This document shows positions 48,501 to 60,300 of a stretch of 64,000 bases of DNA, piece by piece. The translations under genes and the position numbers were made by a program. Each line of letters starts with the position of its first letter. The first letter of the stretch is position 1. The DNA is from Membranipora membranacea. Its lineage: Eukaryota; Bryozoa; Gymnolaemata; Cheilostomatida; Membraniporidae. Where the stretch lies: the NCBI GenBank assembly GCA_914767715.1, contig OU612066.1:29548283-29612282 (forward strand). Reading direction: 5' to 3'. The notes beneath the pieces are model-generated. The model had not been told where the DNA came from. It was given only the letters and a program-made list of their open reading frames with translations, and did not search any database.

Positions 48501-51500
48501 ATGGTTTCACCTACATTTATGTGAGCAAGGTACACAGGAATGTGGAAGGTTACGTATTTGTAACAATTTTCTTCATCACTTCACTGGCATGCTAAGCATA
48601 TTTATTGCAATACACTCACCAAGGCAATATCTGAAACACCTTGCCAAGTTTGATAGGGGGCTCGGATTGGCCCTTTTTGGCATTCTAACACCAATTGTGT
48701 TCTTTTTGGTAAGTGAATGCCACAAACATCGATCCGGAGGCCTTCTAATCCAGGAACTCAATGCAATTCACTCAAAGGCCAAGGGCATGTTAATAGCATT
48801 TCTAATAGCATTTTGTATTGAGAAAATAATTAGTAACGCAAAATATTGACCTATATTCTGCCATGGGATGCCAGCTCAAAGTTGTATCATGAGTATGACG
48901 TTAAAATGTATAATTGTTATGTTTGCCAGGTGTTCAAGTCCTGTACAACTCAGATCTCTCATTCGGTAAGCGTCTGTACGGAGCTCTGGATGTAGACTTG
49001 ACTAGAGTGAAGCTACATGAGCCGATCAATCTTATAGTTCAGCAGCCTCTACTGTTTGTTAGAGATATGGTACCAAGGAGCTGCTTCGTCTCACTCACTA
49101 AATTAGATGAGGTAAAGTCATTAAGTTAATTAATATTCATACCATTATTAAATATCATATATAGTTTATTTAGGTATTGAACTTATAGCTTATTGCTTTC
49201 CGTCATGTTTTTATTTTTAACAATATATCTAAATAGGGTGATACATGTTGAACATGATAGCCTTGATTCAAACAAGGCAGGCAATTTGGCGCAATTTGAA
49301 ATATCTTCTTTTCATGATATAGGATTTGTCTACCTATACAAATTGTACAGACAACTCCTAATGGGTTTCTCTTATGTTATTTCTGGAAGCAAAATGTCAT
49401 TTGCCATATTCTATTTCACACCTCACAAAAATTAACTTGTTATGTTATGTCATATCGCACTACAGTACTTATCTCATTGGTAATACTCCATGTTTTGTAG
49501 TTGATGCAGTGTATGGATATGAGGGCGGCAGCAGGTAATAATCTCTTCCCTTCCTCTGATGAGGTGGTGTCGATGAGCCGAGAGTTTGGTGTACCACTCA
49601 CTGCTGATGATATCATCACAGGTATATATTTTACTCTTCTTTGGAAGTTTCGCTTGTTATTTCTACAATTAATGAATTAAAAACCCAAAAAAAAAAGATT
49701 CTTGGCCTACTGCAAATGACTGATTAGTGCCTTATTCAGCCTTTGGCAGCTTGCTTCACACTCAACAATGTCATTTATGTCCTCAAGCTTTCTTGGATAC
49801 GTTATAGTCTTTGGTCTCAATTTACTCCAGGCTCATTAGGAAGGAAATGTGGTAACTTTAATTATTTTGATATAATATTGCGTTATATCATACTTTGTTA
49901 TATTAGATTATATTATATGGTATTGTATTTACAAAAGTAACCTGGGCGTAAACCTAATGGGTTCATGTTCCATCACTACACAATTTGATAAAAAATAATA
50001 GTACTGCATCTCGACCCTGTGAACGTTTGTTCCAAAACATTTGATGACTGATATTTCTCAGATGCCGAGAAGTCAGCTGTTGATGAGTTATCAGATAAGA
50101 AATCACGCAGCGCTATCCCCGCTAACGCTACGTCTCGTATGACTCGCAGCAGGATGCAGCTCAAGGACCCACTAGATATGTCTAATCTACAGTATCTAGA
50201 GGCTCTAAAATCTAGACAGAAAACTGCAGAGGGCATGGACTACCTCGCTGATAACATTGTGAGTACAAAACTTAAATATGTAAATCATAAATATATATAC
50301 AAGTCATAAATAAATAATCAAATATTTATGGTGAATATATAACAGATACGCCCAGCTAACTTTTACGTTTAACTGACTGCTTTCACGCTTCCATTTTTTT
50401 CCCATTTTGAGTGAAACAACAAAACAAAAAATTCCAAACATACGTCAATCTCTTCTACTCACGGAATGTGATGTGCAACAACGCTAAAGCTGCTCTTCTC
50501 AGAAGCATTAATCATAACCTGATATTATCTGCAAGCTAACAAGAACTAACTGTAGAGTCAAGTCAAACTAAGTCACAAACACTATTTGACTTAGATGAAT
50601 AAGTGACTTGGCTTTTGTCTTACTCATCAACTAATAGCATTTTTCTATCTTTTATTGATATGGTTTGCTCTAACCTTTCTAGCGTTCAACAAGTAATTCC
50701 CCTTCACCTACTAAGGTGGAAAACCGGGAGGAAAAAAAGGCAAGATATCTCTCCGCTTTAACGCTATATATTATTATCTCTGTTGCATAAAAGTCATATT
50801 TGTATTGCAATATAAGGCTGCAATACCAAGACCACTTGTATTTATGGTGGGACTGTGACAATTCTATGTCAATCCCTTCTATATCTACAGCTTGTATATT
50901 CGATCGTATCTATGGTTATATTTGTGTACATGATAGACCCAGAGTACTCATGCATCTGTTTGAACAAGTCTGTTCCCTCTGCCACCAGACCTGAGGGGGC
51001 AGACTTGTTCTGGGCTGCTTTGATGTTGCTAATTAATGGACTTGAGGTTTCTTTTATGAAAAAAGTCCTCAAAAAAGCTGCCTGAATACTCTGTCAAATG
51101 TAAACTTATCTACACATTGTAGCATATCGCATGCACTGCTTTGTATCATCTCTCTCTCTCTCTCTCTGCACATATACCATTCCGCCCTTCGTTTGATCAA
51201 ATTCAGTTATTTTACTGATAAATCTCTCTCTATTTATCTTGATGTGATGGACAGCATGCTGTGATCTCTCTGTATAAGTCTATATGTTGCACCAAACTAT
51301 CGCAATTTTCCACATTTCTACCAAAAGTTAAATCTGGAGATGTTTGACGACATGGTTACAATATAGTTTAGTTTGATCTATGACTGCTCTCCTGCTTTCT
51401 GTCTATCTCTCCATTGACATGGGGAAAATACATGACTGATTCAATTAAAATGATTCATATTGCAAGAAAATTGGTCGTTGGAAATAATCAAGGTGATTTG

Positions 51501-54500
51501 AGAACCCAAATTTCTTAATTAATAAATAAAGCGAATGCATAAAATTAAGCATCAATATGATAAAATTTTTAATCATTCAAATTCACAATAATGTCTATTC
51601 TCTGGGGAAATGGTTGAGGTATGAACATTTTTTGATAGCTTGATTTGATTTTATGTCCCCTCACCAGTAGAATGGGAGCAACCGGAACTGCTGGCAAATT
51701 TGAGCAAATGAAACGAACCGTTGTTAGCTTGATTTAAGTTTGTCATCACGATTACCTGCTTACTAAAATTTAATGTTTTTTATAGAGGACTGTAATGCTG
51801 GAATCGCGTCAGAATAAGCTCAGAAAACATTATATACCGATGCAGCACAGCGCTCAAGGAGTTGCTCAGAATTACAGTATATCTACATATAACTCGACCG
51901 AGCTAGCTAAGGATATCATCAGACACAATATAGACAAGGTATTGCTATCATTTCTAATCGTAAGGTTCCTAAATATATTTTATTCTTCATGCAACACCAA
52001 TGCTACCTGTTAACTTCCTCTCGATTAGCTATGCTTTTGCACACATGAAACCTTCATCACGATTACCTATGATGTTAATCTCAAGTTTCAAAGACAATAA
52101 ATCAAAAAAAAGAAAGTACATCCTTGAACTAGCTTCAGAGGATCATAGCATTGACATATTCCGCCCAGTTTCGACTTAATTCGAGATTGACTAAGTACCA
52201 GTATATATGTCTTGTCTCCTACAATGAATTGGATTTCATTTATAAGTTTTGGATTCAGAGTGGTTACACTTACAATCATGATCATGGTTGTTTCTTAGAT
52301 ATCTGTGGGAGAATTTTTTTTTTAAGTCTCATTCATCATGTCAATATCCAGCCTATTACCTCCTATACAATGAACAATATGTCCTTTTTTTCTGTAGGAC
52401 ACATTGTACACATATAACCCTGCCTACCATCACTCTGCTACATTCGTTCCTGTTAATGTGGAGGAGCTGAAGAAACAGGAGAAGCTGGCTCATAGACAGA
52501 AGTTTGTATCTAAGAAGGACTGGGTGTATCCTGAAGTTAAAACACTCAGACAGTGTAATGAGCATCCGAAGAAACCTGACCCTGCTAGATGTGACGCTCT
52601 GACTCATGTAAGCTTGTGCTGTGATCTCTCAAAGACATATATGAAAACAATGATATTGTATATGTTTATGGATATATACACCCTTAAAATTACTACGCTC
52701 ACTTTTTTTGTCGAAAATTTACAATATTTTGTTAACCTTTGAGCTGAATTTCCGAGTTGTGTTCTCTTGGTCTACTCATGTTTGAAGATACTATTTGCGA
52801 AGTCATCATATTGAGAAACCGCACATAATTAAATCCAAAAAGATAATTTGAATAGTAGTAGCATAGGTTATCCAGGTCACAACTTTTCAACATCAACAGC
52901 AATAGATTATGAGGAAGTGATACATTACTAATTTCGTTTTCTTTCCATCGATCCATTTGAAATGTTTTTCATGTTTCAGGAATGGGCTGAGAATACACAT
53001 CACACAAACAAGCTCAACCCTACTCTGGAAGAGAGGGATATCTATTCATGGATTGATCGTGGATTAGATTTGGACACTTGGAGTTATCCCTCCAAAAACC
53101 CACAACCAGAACCTCCACACAGCATCATGTTACCTGGTAAAAAGTTGCAGGTACGTGGGCTATTTAAAGTAATAAAAATCTCATTGTATTTTCTGTAACA
53201 AATTTGTCCACATTAAATCAAACTAGGAAGAAGGTTTGAGGATTGAAAAACATTACTTTCTGATAACTTTCTGTGTGTTTAATATTGTTGATAGCTTTCA
53301 TCTATAACTAGATGAACTTGTGACTGCTTGTTGACTGTTAAAAATGATGTACAAACATTTTTAAAGGAACGTAATTGAGTCAACTTGTAAGCTTCTCTCT
53401 GTTACAGGGTGAATGGGATGATAACAAAAAGCAGGACAAGGAATGGTGGCAGAACAGGCTAGTGGTTAAGGATCCTGATATGCATTTCTATAGATGCAAC
53501 CCGCAGACTGAAGCTCTACAAAGAGGACCTAAGGCTAGTAATGAGTTATCAAAGCTAGAGAACCTTCTCAGAGATCCTCCCGTCAAGCATTCATTTGCAG
53601 CTCCAAGACTGAGAACAGGTGAGAGGTTTGTCTTTGTAGTAGATTATGTGATTGTGAAAAGTACTGTTTTATTGAAACTCTATAACAAAATTGGTACCTT
53701 CAAAGTAACTTCTCATCTCAACTTGGAGGAAAAATCAGCTGGAACTGGGCCACAGGCTATTCACAAACCTAGAATAGTATTCTTATCTTAGATTAAGAAC
53801 ACTAGAATTATACCAAAACCTGATTCTTTCACAATCATCACTCTGCCCAATCCAGCTGGCTGGGATGAGGTCGACAATTGAATGACACGACCAGCAACCC
53901 GGGCAACGTTCGAGAGCTCAAACTATAATTATGGCATCTAAATGAGATATTTTTTCACATTTAAAGCTGAACATGTGCCACTGTAGACAAGGAGTAGGTT
54001 TTTGGGTTGGGCAAAGCGCACATATGGTAATTAATTATAGCCAATGAATCTTTTGTAATAATTTAAAAGCTTTAACAACAGGCTGTTTTCGCATGGGGTA
54101 CCCTTTCCAAAGAATTCAATGTAATTAAAACCTTACTAATCAATTTGAAAAAAAATGTTGTAGCAAAAACTAAGATTTTCCTAAATTTATACTTTTGTAC
54201 AGACATCCCACCATTGAGAGTAGTCCACTACCCCAGTGTAGACACTAAGGCTAGACATCGAGGAGTAGACGTGGACTCCATCACTGCTGACCTTATGAAG
54301 CGTGGTGAGATGTCCGGAGCGTACAAACCTGGACCTGAGGAGGGTCGCAGCTGGAGCATCGAGAGTAACAGAGTACCAGCTATCAACTACAATCACGCTG
54401 ATAATGGATACTTCAAGTATGTGATAAACTGCAAATTGTGGTTATATCTTTTTTGGTCTAGCGCAGAAAATCTTATCTCTAATGTTGGTCTATCTGCTTG

Positions 54501-56462
54501 AATGTAGCCTGGTTATGTGTTGTTGGTGTAATGTTATCTCTGCTCCACCCAAGCACATTAGATACTCAGTATGTTATTTTAGGAGTATCCCATAATGCAA
54601 TATTCTGGAAATTCATTGGATGATAGGATATTGATAACAAATAATAATAAGGATGCATTGCTGGAATGTATCGACATGTCCTACACCTTAAATCCTACCA
54701 TCAGTTCATCGGATTTTCATGTAAACCTTTATTGTGCAAAACCAAATAAGAGGGAATGATAAAGTATATGACACACCTACTGCCACTACATATTTGTTTA
54801 CATTTTCCTCAGCCTGAACACAACCAGTGCAAAAACCTACTCACTATTTAAATGAGCTTACGGTAGGTCCGCTCATCATGGCTTACTTGGGAGGGGTCTG
54901 ACCACCTCTTCTCTCTTCACAATGAAACAGCTTAAGCGCTAAGGCTGGGCTTATATGATCTCCTTTATCCGTTCATCAATATTTTACATGTATTTTTATT
55001 TATCATCAAAAGTCCAGAGCAAAAAAAACCTCCGAGACTCAGGTGACTGAAGTTATGCCGTGTTCTCCTATGAATTTAGATTTTACATTTCTAGAATTAT
55101 TCAAACCTATAAGCTTGTTACTTCTTACAAGGCTTAGTTACAACCAATGCCAACCTTTGCCACACTGACATTGAGACTAAACTATTGACATGTGTATCTC
55201 AGATAATTAGAGTCAATTTAGTGTCAGTACCTAAGATGTCCCCGCCCCTAACTAATAAAACTGACGTTGGGTCGCCACACCAAATTCCATCTGATGGTAC
55301 TCATGCTAAGTGATTTAGTTCACTCTCTATCGATCAGAGATATACATGCAGTAGTAAATCATGTCATCAGTGTGTATCTTTGCTGCCCTGACTCTTCTTG
55401 TTCAGCTTCCTTTTATAGCTGCATGACAAGATGTAATCTTCTTTACGCTATTTATCCTATGAAACCAGCTGTTTGTTTGCTTTATTTTAACAAACTTTAT
55501 AACTTTGTAAGTGAAAGTATTAGCAACCTGAGTCAAAAAGATATTCAGTACAAAATATTATTAAAGAAAGGTTGAGCGAAATGGCTCAATTTGAATTCCA
55601 TTGAAAATGTTCTGCCTCTAGGTAGAAGTGAGACGTATCCGAAAATGCTTGCCAGAATAGGTTATCGTCATTAAGACGCCTTCTTAGTTAGATTTCCAAC
55701 CTATCCTCCCCTTGCCCACCACCCTTAACACTACAGAGTGATCACATATAGGTGATAATGTGTCTCCCGTCAGTAAATAGCATATAACTGACTTTATACC
55801 TTTTTCTTAAGGGGTTTCTCTTCAAACTGAGTTGTTTTCACTACAGCGAACACAATGTTCAGGCGGTTGGCATACCTACAGCGCCTAGTACCTAGCCCAT
55901 AGCTACAAGCCAGGCTGATGAGTGTGTGAAATTGGCAAATATTCTCAAATTGCTTTCAATGTTTGAAATACGTTCACATTACCGTCTCTGTTTGAGGGCA
56001 ATGATTAGCTGGATACTGGACAAACAAAATGCCAGCTGCTGATATTGCTCCTATCTTGATTCTGTTCCCCTTATGTGAAGTTGTGAGACACAAATTTCAT
56101 AACAATAATATAAGACAGGGACATTTAAGGGTCCCACCATAGACATCTAAATTAAGTATGTATGTTAATGGGCACCACTAATGATGGAAAGACCGTGCGA
56201 GACCTCTTAAACTTCTACCACAGTATATCATCACTTTGTATGTTTATTTTACAGCCTCTATCACCACATGCTTCACTCACAGAACATATACAAGAAGCAG
56301 ATAACTCCACTCGCCGATCCAGAGTACAAGGGTTCTTATTTGTTTGCTGACCCTGAGACAGCAGACCGGCAGCGACACAGAGGACAAGCTAGAGAGGTCA
56401 TAGCTGAACCTTCAGCCAGTCAAACTAGTATACAACAAGCCGTGGAGCCGACACCAGCTTAA
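33512..56462 (+). CDS. CFAP92: DUF4550 ciliary-type protein, CFAP92/KIAA1257-like
   Basis: A long protein whose segment YHMEYFLLPTDVDPNKTD...WIAWAQSHVVNLT looks like the DUF4550 domain of CFAP92/KIAA1257; no catalytic domain is seen. Exons: 33512-33651, 33874-34133, 35069-35083, 35407-35635, 36016-36161, 36479-36613, 37454-37577, 37937-38091, 38943-39092, 39404-39451, 39977-40141, 40443-40454, 41190-41379, 41859-41961, 42384-42555, 43031-43206, 43534-43698, 44707-44867, [unresolved], 47998-48137, 48930-49111, 49501-49621, 50062-50258, 50683-50715, 51786-51938, 52398-52607, 52980-53150, 53408-53618, 54203-54416, 56255-56462; about 1,470 codons. An in-frame TAA 6 bp before the ATG fixes the start. 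Phases close except across 44867-47998, where an exon is probably missed (a candidate lies near 47810-47870). The 12-, 15-, 33- and 150-nt exons are less certain. One gene is the simplest model; two adjacent genes cannot be excluded. The family name rests on memory of the domain. Confidence 0.7.
35295..35329. repeat. perfect 14-bp GC-rich hairpin
   Basis: CCAGGGAGGGTGGG (35295-35308) and CCCACCCTCCCTGG (35316-35329) are exact inverted copies with a 7-bp loop, flanked by GTGTGTC/GTGTGTC. It lies in the intron before exon 35407 of the DUF4550 gene. Confidence 0.8.
36743..37241. mobile_element. foldback MITE-like element with long terminal inverted repeats
   Basis: Arms of about 180-195 bp (36743-36925 and 37045-37241) are inverted copies, for example ATAACTCGATCAATTTTGAT (left) against ATCAAAATTGATCGAGTTAT (right). 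The loop is about 120 bp. The ends begin ATAGACTTAATA, and GGTCTGAC occurs directly on both sides (36735-36742 and 37242-37248) as an 8-bp target duplication. No transposase ORF is present, so it is non-autonomous. It sits in an intron of the DUF4550 gene. Confidence 0.85.
40655..40706. repeat. short inverted repeat
   Basis: CTTGTCAGGC (40655-40664) and GCCTGACAAG (40697-40706) form perfect 10-bp arms around a 32-bp loop, in an intron of the DUF4550 gene. The outer word is related to that of the 15520-15595 foldback (CCTG/CAGG and TTGTCAAG). Confidence 0.5.
44167..44716 (+). repeat. 16-bp minisatellite made of splice-acceptor units
   Basis: Thirty-four copies of a unit TGCCCTTTTGTTACAG (variants CTCTTG, CTTTGG, one TTATAG, one TCCCC) run without interruption. 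TTACAG recurs every 16 bp from 44178 to 44706. The last unit is the real acceptor plus first bases of exon 44707-44867, so each unit is a copy of an intron-exon junction. All three plus frames are largely open through the array because of its periodicity; these ORFs are not genes. Confidence 0.95.
45070..45401. repeat. foldback element, imperfect arms of about 125-150 bp
   Basis: The core arms are TTGGCATCATGCAGGGATAT (left, about 45202-45221) and its inverted copy at about 45266-45291. Similarity continues outwards through CTTCCTTGAAATGTTTAG / CTTCCTTCAAATGTTCC and TTGGCATTTTATTGG / TTGGCATATTATTGG. This looks like a decayed MITE in the large intron that also hosts the lectin gene. Confidence 0.65.
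45490..45625. repeat. second foldback in the same intron
   Basis: TTAGCTCAATCCACCATAAGT (about 45490-45510) is inverted at ACTGTGGCGGATTGAGCAA (about 45604-45622). The arms are about 20 bp with a few mismatches around a loop of about 95 bp. Confidence 0.5.
46105..47284 (-). CDS. type II membrane C-type lectin-like protein
   Basis: A cell-surface carbohydrate-binding-type receptor. Exons on the minus strand: 47284-46909, 46759-46586, 46427-46105; 290 codons plus stop, phases closing. The N-terminal cytoplasmic tail (about 1-50, basic near the membrane) is followed by a hydrophobic segment at about 51-74 (IIIWLTLLTVLSCVGLSVCLLLIF), which makes a type II topology. A Thr/Ser/Pro stalk leads into a C-type lectin domain (about 125-290) with ACRQ-like start CRQGYRLNPFSQTCF, GGHLATFDS, YWIGGKN, the EPN motif in WAEDEPN, EDCIEM, RWNNQQCD and a final CEQ. 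EPN in this family usually goes with Ca2+-dependent mannose-type binding. The usual WND is WNN here, so Ca2+ coordination is probable but unproven. It is nested antisense in an intron of the DUF4550 gene. I cannot assign an orthologue. Confidence 0.9.
51149..51169. repeat. (CT)n microsatellite
   Basis: An uninterrupted run of about ten CT dinucleotides in an intron of the DUF4550 gene. No other function is evident. Confidence 0.7.
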
Positions 56463-57318
56463 ATGAACTAAAGTTGAATATGGCATCCAACCATAGACTT
56501 ATTAAGTCTCTGCATCCAACAAGCATTCCTCTCGAGTGCTTTTACAGAATGCATTGTATATATAGAAGTGTAGCCGAGACTGTGCTAAGGGAAGCCATAT
56601 TGATTTCTGTGATAGGAAGGTTGGAAGGAGGCTACAAGGTGGTTAACTGTGATTTCAAACATGCCATTCCCTAGTTAAAGTATAATTAGATATTTAAGAT
56701 TGTTCATGCCTGGTTTACATGGTGATCAATATCGAGAGATCATTATGAGAGATATTTATTGTTTTTTCTCCGCTCATACTTGCTCATTTTGAATTCCGTC
56801 CAATTTTTTCTTTAACTTTGATCAAAACATCAACGAAGAGATTTTTTCTCATTTATTAGTGTAGTAAATTCTTGTTCTTGTCAAATAAACTATTTTGTTG
56901 CTCAAATGTTTTATCTAACACATGATTTTCTGCTACAAGCATTGTACAGTACTTTACTTTGCTGTACGCACTTCACATTTTTGATTTTTAATCAGGAACT
57001 GCATCCGCTGACCGCTAATCTTGAGCCGCATTATTCAATCCTGTCGTCCCCCTCATATTCAGCAGTAATTGTGTTTGTTCTCCCAACCTAACCCTCAATG
57101 AGTCCCACCTATACAAATTTACTATGTGATAAGGTAAGCATGTTTCTACATACTAAGGCGTCTTAGCAGATAAGGAACGGGTTTCAATTAATAATCCCCC
57201 TCCTGTGTCAATCAGACTTACCAACGTTAGAGTGGCAGTGAATCACAGTAGCTGATCAGAGTATTCTCAGTAACATTACCTGCTGTTTTATAATGTGCTG
57301 CTGAAGCTCGGATCTAAA
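56463..57318 (+). other. 3' UTR of DUF4550 gene and upstream region of DSL gene
   Basis: About 0.86 kb lies between two plus-strand genes. It contains the 3' UTR with AATAAA at 56884-56889 and, beyond it, the presumed promoter of the DSL-mucin gene. No coding exon is recognised. Confidence 0.55.
56884..56889 (+). terminator. putative polyadenylation signal of DUF4550 gene
   Basis: AATAAA about 420 bp after the stop codon at 56462, with a T-rich stretch downstream. It is the first canonical hexamer after the stop. Confidence 0.55.
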
Positions 57319-60300
57319 ATGGAGAAATTTACAGTATTTCTGGTGAGTATTTTTGCTGCATATCTTGTAGGAGTCAAGTATTTGCAGAAAAGAAAAGTTC
57401 ATTTCTTTGCTGAGGTTTAAAATTGTCTATGGCTTGCCTACATGTACACACTCTCATTACTTTATTATGTAAACTCCCGTCGTGGCTAGGTGGAATAAGC
57501 TGCTAGAATGATGTTTTCCCCAAACTACATGAATTAAGTCAACTAAACTCAAGGAAATAATATTTACTACTCTTGGGATGTGCATTTGAACTTTGGATTT
57601 GAGACATGTTAATCATGTCATCCTTTCTTGTTTTTCTCACATAACTCTTCTACCTTTTTAGCTGTGTGTAACCGCAGTGGTCACTATGACCCAGGGTACT
57701 GTTATGGAGGCATCCAAATACAAGCTGTTACATGATCTTACATCTGTAGACAGCACTCGTCTTAAACGCAGTCTCACTAATCAGATGCTAGAACAGCAAC
57801 AGGTTTGTTGCAAATATAATATGATACCTTTATCCTACCTACCAATTCTATGATTAATTCTTTAATTGTTACCATAAATATTTCTGTTAGAGTTTTGTTA
57901 GGGTCAATTTGACTTCTTGGTTTCTAGTAGTTTGAGACCTCATACTCTGCCCGGGTTACTAGTAGTGTCATTCCATGATTAACTACCTTGGTAATCGAAT
58001 GACACAGCCAGCAAACCTGGGGAGATATTGAGAACTTCATCAAGGTACCGGGTGGCATCTTTTTTAGTCACACCCTGGTCAAACCACTGCCTGCTCAGTT
58101 CTATTTATATGAAAACCTCAATAAAAACATTATAATAATAAAAAATAAAAAATAATTTTTGGAAGGGGAAGGGTAACTCTAAAAGCGGAAGCTCAATAAA
58201 TGCAACAAGTATGAATGAAACTACACACTGAAGACATTGAAGGATCTGGTTTTTATTCATATTTTTGGACAAGTGACAGCAAAATGAAACTACTGCAGAT
58301 GTGTATTGAGTATTGAGGATGAGTATTGCTGAAGGAAAAATTTGCCGTTGCATGCTTGAAATAGCCGTTACTTTATCTAATCTTCAACCTCAGCTAAACA
58401 AATTTTAGTGCTAGCTAACATTAAGTAATTAGCCTAACTAAATACTAGCCAATATTTTCTCCAGTAGGGTAACATCTGATCAAAATTGAGCTTGAGATAC
58501 CACATGGTATCTGAATCAGAAATGAGAAGATTTACCCTTCCTCTAGTCAATTTGGCTCAGTGGTAAGAGCATCTGCCACTAAACCAGCCGGTAGGAGGTC
58601 TCGACTCCCAACCAGTACCAATAAGCGATGTGCTTAACGCTGGGTTACGGCTATCAGTGGTTGAAGATTGCATGCAGTGCAAGTCATTGTCAACACTTAC
58701 AGACAGTAACCATTATTGTTACTATATTAAATAGGGTATAATAATGATGAACTTCCTACTGTTGCATTATGGGTAAGTAAATAACAATATTCCTGTCTCT
58801 CTTCTCTGCAGGTGTACTCATACCAGGAGGAGGTACTACAAGGAACCTCCCACTTCTCCATGCTCTTCTACGCTTATAGTAACCCTTCTGATCAAACAGC
58901 TGGAGGCAGGTCATGTGACCAAGGAAGCAATGACTACTGTGATGTCGTATTTGATATCTGCGTCAGCAATCAGGGATACAGGTTTGTGTCATTGTCAACA
59001 AAAACTTCTGAGCTCTTGGTAATGATCCCTTATGAGCACTATATCTGGCACTTGACAATACTATTTGTATGTATTGGTTTTGAACGAATATGCTGTTATA
59101 TCAGATGATCCAGGGGCTTCATTTATGTACACACTGATGCACCTTGTTGAAAGCGCTAGCCAGCCAAATTGCAATTGGGTTAAGGTTGGGGAAGCCTAAA
59201 AACATCTAAGTCAGCAATAATTTGATTAGGAAAACGGATGTAAGTAACGAAATTGTGTGTATGACTGTATGATAATAACAATTGTGCAATGTTTTCAGTG
59301 ACTGTTCACTCTATCGACGTGTGACAGGAGTTGCTGGAACAGGCCCAGATACTATCTTGTTCAGTACACTAATGGGCGGAGTAGATAACCCCATAGGCGT
59401 TAATCTGACAACCTGGAAGGTGAGATTAAACCGTTCTTAGTGTGATCATTTGTCCCAAAGTGGGTTTAAATGTTTTTTATTTCTTGTATCTCAAATCCTG
59501 TATTTGGGATGCTAGATCAACTATTGAGCTAATTTGTGATTAGTTGTTCCTGTAGGACATCAAATATATTTAAAATTGAAACAATAACTTGTTTTGTATA
59601 TTTGTTTAGGGTGTGTCAATGTTGGTCAGAGTGTTCGATAACGACGGCTTTGCTGTAAACGGAAGCCAAGTTTTTAGTAAGACTGAGCTGATAGATCAGT
59701 TCTATCTTGTTATAACTAACCATGGTATGGACGGAGTCATGGAACTAACAGGACTACTGCCAACACAGTCCAAGTAAGTTCTGATTGGTTGATTTCATTT
59801 GCTTAAAACATGACATGAGAGCCTGTATGCGCCTCAAAGGCTGGTCTTGTCTTTGTAATACGGTAGTTGTTATACACAAGGGGTACATCTCAAACTCGAC
59901 TGGTATTATAACCCATTTTGGATTTACGTATAGTTCGGCATTGGGGCTGGTACTCCGATACTCTATTATTACACCATTCTTTCAAGACTATGTAATCATG
60001 ATATAACATTTATTGTATACCGTCAATAAAGCGGTTTATCAGCAGCTATTTCAGGGTTAAACCTTTCAGGTGTGTCTCAATATGAAATGAGTACAATGCT
60101 GCTGAATCGTTACAGGTTGACTATGCAAGTGACAAGTGGCTGCCAAACTGACTTCTTTGGCTCGTCATGTACAATATATTGTGACTCATCTGCTGTTGCC
60201 TATTCGTGCCTCCCTGATGGGTCTAGACTTTGTAGCGGAGGTAAGTTTGGATCGTCTTCCAATAAAAGAAAACTTCTATTACGACATTGTTGTTGTGTAT

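Noticed and set aside
48589-48849. 86-codon hydrophobic ORF in a DUF4550-gene intron
   Set aside because: It has no splice support, it interrupts two exons that already join in phase, and no family is recognised.
60070-60115. Earlier acceptor (CAG at 60069) for the DSL exon
   Set aside because: It meets an in-frame stop within a few codons. The acceptor at 60115 gives an open frame and the DSL cysteines.
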